Shown: positions 57,996 through 61,851 of the stretch, in pieces
Position numbering within the stretch: position 1 is the stretch's first letter
How the letters are laid out: every line of letters starts with the position of its first letter
NCBI GenBank assembly: GCA_030748415.1
Contig: JASMMA010000001.1
Span: 208,885-270,735 of the forward strand
Direction: 5' to 3'
Length of the DNA: 61,851 nt
Source of the DNA: Planctomycetota bacterium
GTDB taxonomy: Bacteria; Planctomycetota; UBA1135
Position numbers and translations under genes: made by a program
Notes under the pieces: model-generated
Databases searched by the model: none
The model's input: only the letters and a program-made list of their open reading frames with translations
What the model was told of the DNA's origin: nothing

Positions 57996-60512
57996 ATGAA
58001 CACTCAAAAGAAAGAAACAGCGAAGTGGGGATTCCGTTCGGCAACTTTTGCCATTTTCGGCCTTGCCCTTCTATCAGAATTAGCGGTTCATTTCGTTTCC
58101 CAGGCCCAGTCGCGTCCTGGAAATGAGCGGTGGGGATATGCAGTTGCCTTTTTCTTTCTCATTGGGCTTCCCCTTTTGGGTTTGCTGGTTTACAGGACAC
58201 GATTGGTTTTCGACTTTTTCCGTTCAGTAAAGGTTGGAGTCGTAAATCTAATTTTTATTGGCCTGGCTTCCATTCTCGGTGTTCTATTTCTCCAGGAAGA
58301 TCCCTATCGCCCTATGGCCCACGGCGGCTTGGATGCTCTTGTTGAACGCCAAGAATCACAGGATGAGGCCACGCCATGGACGCGACTGGAAAAGCAGGCC
58401 TATCAGGATTTTCTTTCCTTTCGAAATGCGCAAAGTTACTTCGCCTATCAGTTTCTTCATGGGTTCGGATTCCATTCCCTTCCTAGAGTGAATCCAGAAT
58501 GTTCTTTAAACCCTGAAGATATTGAAGAGAAAATGGAAATCCTTGAGCGAAATTTAATACCGCTTAGGAGCCGTTTTGGAGAAGATTACACCGTTGCACT
58601 TGAAGCAAAAAGTGGGACGGGGCTCAGGGTCCGTCAGGAGAATGCCGAACTTGCTGAGTTTGAAAGTAGCTGGGATGATTTTTGGTGGTCCATGTACGTT
58701 TGGTGTGACCGATTGGATTTCATTCGTGTTTACCAATCTGATTGGTTTGCAACTTTTTGGTTTATCCTTTTCTTTGGAGTCTTATCAAATACTTTCCGTG
58801 GAGGTTGGCGCCGCTTGTTGAAACCCAAGAAGTTTGGTTTTTTGACCACCCATACGGGGGTCATGCTGATGCTCCTCGCAGCCTTTTGGGGAAGACTTGC
58901 TGAAGTTCGCGGCTCTTTGGATTTAAATGTTGGGCAAATATCAGGTTCATTTAGAGGTCATGAAGGAGGCCGTAAAATTCATTTTAGAGATGTGCGCCTT
59001 TCTGGGAACGGAGCTCCGTTCCGAGTTCAGTTGGAGGCTTTCCGCGCTGATTACCACGATGTTTTGGAGGTTATCTATGCAAAACCCTCCGGGAATGGTT
59101 TTGTGGAAGAGTTTGAAGGCCTAGAAGTTCCTAAGAGCCGAGTTTACGAGGGTCAAGTTATGGACTTCGATTGGGCTAAACCCCATGAAAACTTTCCTGA
59201 AGCCCTGCTCACATCCAGGGGTGCCAGTTTGGCTCCTTGGCTTCAATTAGAAGTTGAAAAGTATGTCCCCCAATCCGAACTGTTCCCTGTTTTGCGTGAA
59301 TCTCCTGATTCTGAAGGTGGCCATCCCATGGCACAGCTGGAAGTTTTAAACGCTAGCGGACGAGTTGAAGCGGAGCAGATTTTGTTTCACGGGTTCCCGT
59401 CCCCCTTGGTTCACGCCGAATCAGGCGCTCGCTTTCTTTTTCACGCAGCTGAATCCATGCAGGCGGCCAAGGAAATTGCCCAGGCACCCATCCAAGATTC
59501 CTACGGGACTCTGCACTTGAGTCATACTCACACCGAGCATAAAGAGGGGGAAACTACTCTTAGCGTTATGGTCGGCCAGGGTGATGTCTTTGAGGTTGAG
59601 GGAAATGACTATGCCGTTGAAGTGCTTCAGGTTGTCCCAACTTTTAGACCTCAACGAAGCGTTAGTGGTGAGTGGGTCCACGACTCAAGCAAGGATCAAC
59701 CATTTGGAGCCCCTTCAAACCCAGCGGTACTTGTTGAGATTACTAATTCGAAAGGCGCAAAGGAAGAGCGCTGGATTCTTCAAGGATCCGGTTATTCGCC
59801 TCCAGCCCAGTTCGAGGAATTGGACCTCGTTTTCCAGTGGGACTCCTGGACCGCTCCTGCGAAAAGTCGCTGGTGGGTCTTCCAGCTCCCTGATTCATCT
59901 TGCTACCTCGCCCAAGCTTCAAGCGGGGGCGGGCTGGTTGATTTTGAGAAAAACTCTTCGATTCCGATTGCCCCCAACTTTAGCATTCGTTTGGCCGATG
60001 CCAAGCTGAGGGGGACTCTAGGGCAAGAGATTGAAAAGGTAGCGGGAGCAGACTTTTTCCACCCTGCACCCGGGTCAGTTGTGGTGCGAGCCACGACCCC
60101 TGATGGACAGGAAAGTTTTTCGTTGAGTACTGAAGGGAGGCAACAAATGCCCCGCGTTGAGTACACAGGACCTGATGGAGAATCCCGTGTGGCATTCCTT
60201 CACTTTCATACGGACCAAAGGGACATGCCCTTAGAATGGCAATCGAAGCTCAGTATGTTGGAAAAAGATTCCGACGGAAACTGGAAGGTCACCGCCTCGG
60301 GCGCCATTCGTGTAAATGACTATTTCTATCACAAAGGGTGGCGCTTCTTCCAATCGAACGCCAACCCTGAAGATCCAACCTACTCCGGAATTGGCGTGGT
60401 TTACGACCCAGGATTGGAAATAGTCCTGATTGGGCTCTATATGGTGATGTTCGGGACAATCATTGTCTATGTCGTCAATCCTTTAACCATGCGTAAGCAC
60501 AGAGGCGTCTGA
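57996..60512 (+). CDS. ResB-like cytochrome c biogenesis protein
   Basis: 838-residue membrane protein, probably the ResB/Ccs1 half of System II cytochrome c assembly. Three hydrophobic segments at the N-terminus (about 16-36, 48-68, 77-97), one in the middle (about 250-300) and one near the C-terminus (VLIGLYMVMFGTIIVYVV) flank large periplasmic regions. GWRRLLKPKKFGFLTTHTGVMLMLLAAFWG and the C-terminal YHKGWRFFQSNANPEDPTYSGIGVVYDPGLEIV match ResB signatures. It is far longer than the 540-residue Bacillus protein. The 3' end overlaps the ccsA start (TGATG), and the pair supports the call. Confidence 0.85.
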   Translation: MNTQKKETAKWGFRSATFAIFGLALLSELAVHFVSQAQSRPGNERWGYAVAFFFLIGLPLLGLLVYRTRLVFDFFRSVKVGVVNLIFIGLASILGVLFLQEDPYRPMAHGGLDALVERQESQDEATPWTRLEKQAYQDFLSFRNAQSYFAYQFLHGFGFHSLPRVNPECSLNPEDIEEKMEILERNLIPLRSRFGEDYTVALEAKSGTGLRVRQENAELAEFESSWDDFWWSMYVWCDRLDFIRVYQSDWFATFWFILFFGVLSNTFRGGWRRLLKPKKFGFLTTHTGVMLMLLAAFWGRLAEVRGSLDLNVGQISGSFRGHEGGRKIHFRDVRLSGNGAPFRVQLEAFRADYHDVLEVIYAKPSGNGFVEEFEGLEVPKSRVYEGQVMDFDWAKPHENFPEALLTSRGASLAPWLQLEVEKYVPQSELFPVLRESPDSEGGHPMAQLEVLNASGRVEAEQILFHGFPSPLVHAESGARFLFHAAESMQAAKEIAQAPIQDSYGTLHLSHTHTEHKEGETTLSVMVGQGDVFEVEGNDYAVEVLQVVPTFRPQRSVSGEWVHDSSKDQPFGAPSNPAVLVEITNSKGAKEERWILQGSGYSPPAQFEELDLVFQWDSWTAPAKSRWWVFQLPDSSCYLAQASSGGGLVDFEKNSSIPIAPNFSIRLADAKLRGTLGQEIEKVAGADFFHPAPGSVVVRATTPDGQESFSLSTEGRQQMPRVEYTGPDGESRVAFLHFHTDQRDMPLEWQSKLSMLEKDSDGNWKVTASGAIRVNDYFYHKGWRFFQSNANPEDPTYSGIGVVYDPGLEIVLIGLYMVMFGTIIVYVVNPLTMRKHRGV

Positions 60513-61639
60513 TGGATCTACTCAGCTACCGTTCCTTGATTCATTTCACTCTTTACTTTTCATTGGCAGGTGGATTGTTGGGAGTGGTTACTACTTTCGG
60601 CTGGTTTGTCCTACCTGTCTGGGCTCGAAAGTTTAGTGGGGGTGCCAGCTCAGATTCAGGGTCAGTACCTCCGTTTTTGAATGCTGCAAGCCGCTTTTTA
60701 GCAATAAGTTGTGGGGTGGCTTTCTTTATCAACCTTGCCGCCCAAATATCTCGATACATTGAGGTCAAGCACTGGCCGGCTCAAACGATGTACGAAGTGA
60801 TTCCATTCGGGACAACTACAGCTTTCCTTTCAGTTGTTGTTCTTTACTTCGTTTTGGGACTGAACAGAGCTAAGGGAGTAGCCCGGGCATTTGGCGACCT
60901 ATTTATTGCTTTAATCATGCTCGGTTGCGCAAGCACTTTAAGTTATGTTTTGCGCTTGGATCCAAGTGGCAAGGCTTTGCCTCCAGCTCTGCAATCTTAT
61001 TGGTTTAGCACCCACATATCGGCTTATATGTTTGGGTATTTTACCTTATTCATTGCGACCCTAGCCGCTTGGCTTCATTTTTGTTTCAAGTTTTGGCGAG
61101 GCATATTACAAAAGACCCTCTACCCGGTTTCGGGAAGAACCAAACTCGCAATTTTGTTGTTTGCATTGATTCCTGTTCCCTTTGGAAGCCAGGGAGTCAT
61201 GTTGGGGCCAGGTGTCCTTTTCCTTAGCTTTCTAGTCTCGCTTCTTTCCCTTCGCGGGGAGAACAAAATGGCTTGGTTTGATTCATGGGAGGAGGGGTCT
61301 GACCGCTTCACTTGGCTGATTTTTGTAGTGGGATTTCCTTTCCTTACTGCAGGTTTAATTCAGGGGTCCTTGTGGGCGCATGAGTCGTGGGCTTTTTATT
61401 GGGGATGGGATTCCAAAGAGGTCTCTGCCTTAATTTCCTGGCTGTTTTACTTGGTGTATCTGCACCTGCGATATGTCGCCGGTTGGCGAGGTGAAAAAGG
61501 TATGTGGATTTTGCTGTTTGGAGGGTTGTCCATATACATTACCTTTCAATTGTTTGGTGACTTGCCCGCATCGCAAACGAGTCTCCACCGGTATACGGAC
61601 ATGGACTCCGTGCCGGCAGAAAGGCTGATGACTGAATAA
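60512..61639 (+). CDS. ccsA: CcsA-like cytochrome c biogenesis/heme export protein
   Basis: Partner of ResB in System II cytochrome c maturation; handles heme at the membrane. The 375-residue protein has about eight membrane helices. The heme-binding tryptophan motif is WAHESWAFYWGWDSKEVSALISW (WGxxWxWD type, with Ser where most have Pro in WDPKE). Family His residues occur in SFSTHISAYMFGYF-type HISAYMFG and YLHLRYVAG. The start overlaps the resB stop by one base. After it no gene is seen to the window end. Confidence 0.92.
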   Translation: MDLLSYRSLIHFTLYFSLAGGLLGVVTTFGWFVLPVWARKFSGGASSDSGSVPPFLNAASRFLAISCGVAFFINLAAQISRYIEVKHWPAQTMYEVIPFGTTTAFLSVVVLYFVLGLNRAKGVARAFGDLFIALIMLGCASTLSYVLRLDPSGKALPPALQSYWFSTHISAYMFGYFTLFIATLAAWLHFCFKFWRGILQKTLYPVSGRTKLAILLFALIPVPFGSQGVMLGPGVLFLSFLVSLLSLRGENKMAWFDSWEEGSDRFTWLIFVVGFPFLTAGLIQGSLWAHESWAFYWGWDSKEVSALISWLFYLVYLHLRYVAGWRGEKGMWILLFGGLSIYITFQLFGDLPASQTSLHRYTDMDSVPAERLMTE

Positions 61640-61851
61640 GACACTGACACAATCGGCTGGGTCATATTTAGAAAAACTCGGTAACTCTTCCCGTCCCACA
61701 CCGTGTTCCTGTTGCCCCGGGGTTTCCCCCGCGGCCCAGACACGAAAAAAATGAGTTTCCGGCCCCCGTTTTGCCCGCACAAAACTTGCCCAAGCCACAA
61801 AAAGGTTCCCTTTTTGTGGCGCAAAAAAGGGACATTTCCACGCAAATGCGA
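61640..61851. other. Gene-free 3' end with clustered inverted repeats
   Basis: After the ccsA stop no convincing gene is seen to the window end; a minus-strand open frame there shows no protein-like pattern and covers the end of ccsA. The region holds GTTTTG (61768-61773) facing CAAAAC (61780-61785). It also holds a perfect 12-bp stem, GCCACAAAAAGG (61794-61805) with CCTTTTTGTGGC (61809-61820). Finally, a 9-bp stem TCCCTTTTT (61807-61815) with AAAAAGGGA (61824-61832) reuses the right arm of the 12-bp stem, so the two cannot form together. It may be a leader or terminator region of a gene beyond the window. Confidence 0.55.

Noticed and set aside
61546..61845. 99-residue minus-strand frame at the window end
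   Set aside because: It overlaps the end of ccsA and the inverted repeats and lacks any conserved pattern.

Overview
This window looks like a housekeeping and core-metabolism segment of a Gram-negative bacterial chromosome, most likely from the Planctomycetota. Pointers to that lineage are inferred. They are a TPR protein carrying two RNA-polymerase alpha-CTD domains, several proteins built as N-terminal zinc ribbon plus one membrane helix plus a variable C-terminus, a sulfatase-fold lipoprotein next to a DUF1573-like lipoprotein, HEAT-type proteins ending in a Trp-rich motif, and a DksA/TraR-like gene followed by lspA. MurA, Kdo transferase, LspA, TatA, SecA and YajC indicate a cell with peptidoglycan, an LPS-type outer membrane and Sec/Tat export. 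Citrate synthase, malate dehydrogenase, succinyl-CoA synthetase, ETF-ubiquinone oxidoreductase and ResB/CcsA indicate respiratory metabolism with c-type cytochromes. No phage, transposon, CRISPR or integrated element is visible. The one Xer recombinase looks like the housekeeping dimer-resolution enzyme.

Layout. 1-2125: lipoprotein and tyrS. 2146-4850 (minus): sulfatase-fold and DUF1573-like lipoproteins. 4895-6166: glyA. 6142-9683 (minus): operon of the TPR/alpha-CTD protein, ruvA, purE and mtnA, diverging from murA. 9760-17594 (plus): murA, ffh, rpsP, a lysine-tailed HhH-GPD-like protein, maf, rpmE, prfA, a membrane protein and prmC, so mainly translation and protein targeting. 17567-17932 (minus): PilZ protein. 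18057-24220: ssb, moaD-moaE, an MBL-fold hydrolase, ETF-QO, pepA and an M20 peptidase. 24217-25738 (minus): gltA and two tRNA genes. 25795-26531: membrane protein and NIL-domain protein. 26553-29570 (minus): two zinc-ribbon membrane proteins. 29608-33383: uvrB-uvrC. 33388-34329 (minus): xer. 34373-46252 (plus, tightly packed): dksA-like, lspA, pyrD, secA, kdtA/waaA, metK, ahcY, a pseudopilin, miaB and ribD. 46219-47065 (minus): yajC-yraN. 47133-52493: mnmA, a vWA protein, a zinc-ribbon HEAT protein, mdh and a short rpmH. 52511-53287 (minus): unknown exported protein. 53405-61639: sucC-sucD, an mnmD-like methyltransferase, tatA, mobA, a polyprenyl synthase, resB and ccsA.

Genes are extremely tightly packed. 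Many neighbours overlap by 4 bp (ATGA, GTGA or TTGA junctions), so translational coupling is probably widespread, and GTG/TTG starts are common. No gene-free stretch exceeds about 280 bp; the longest holds the two tRNAs. The most unusual items are the TPR plus tandem alpha-CTD protein, a short class-I-shaped tRNA with a UAA (Leu) anticodon, a TatA with a lipoprotein-like leader, a lysine-tailed DNA-glycosylase-like protein beside rpsP, and a lone rpmH away from rnpA/dnaA.
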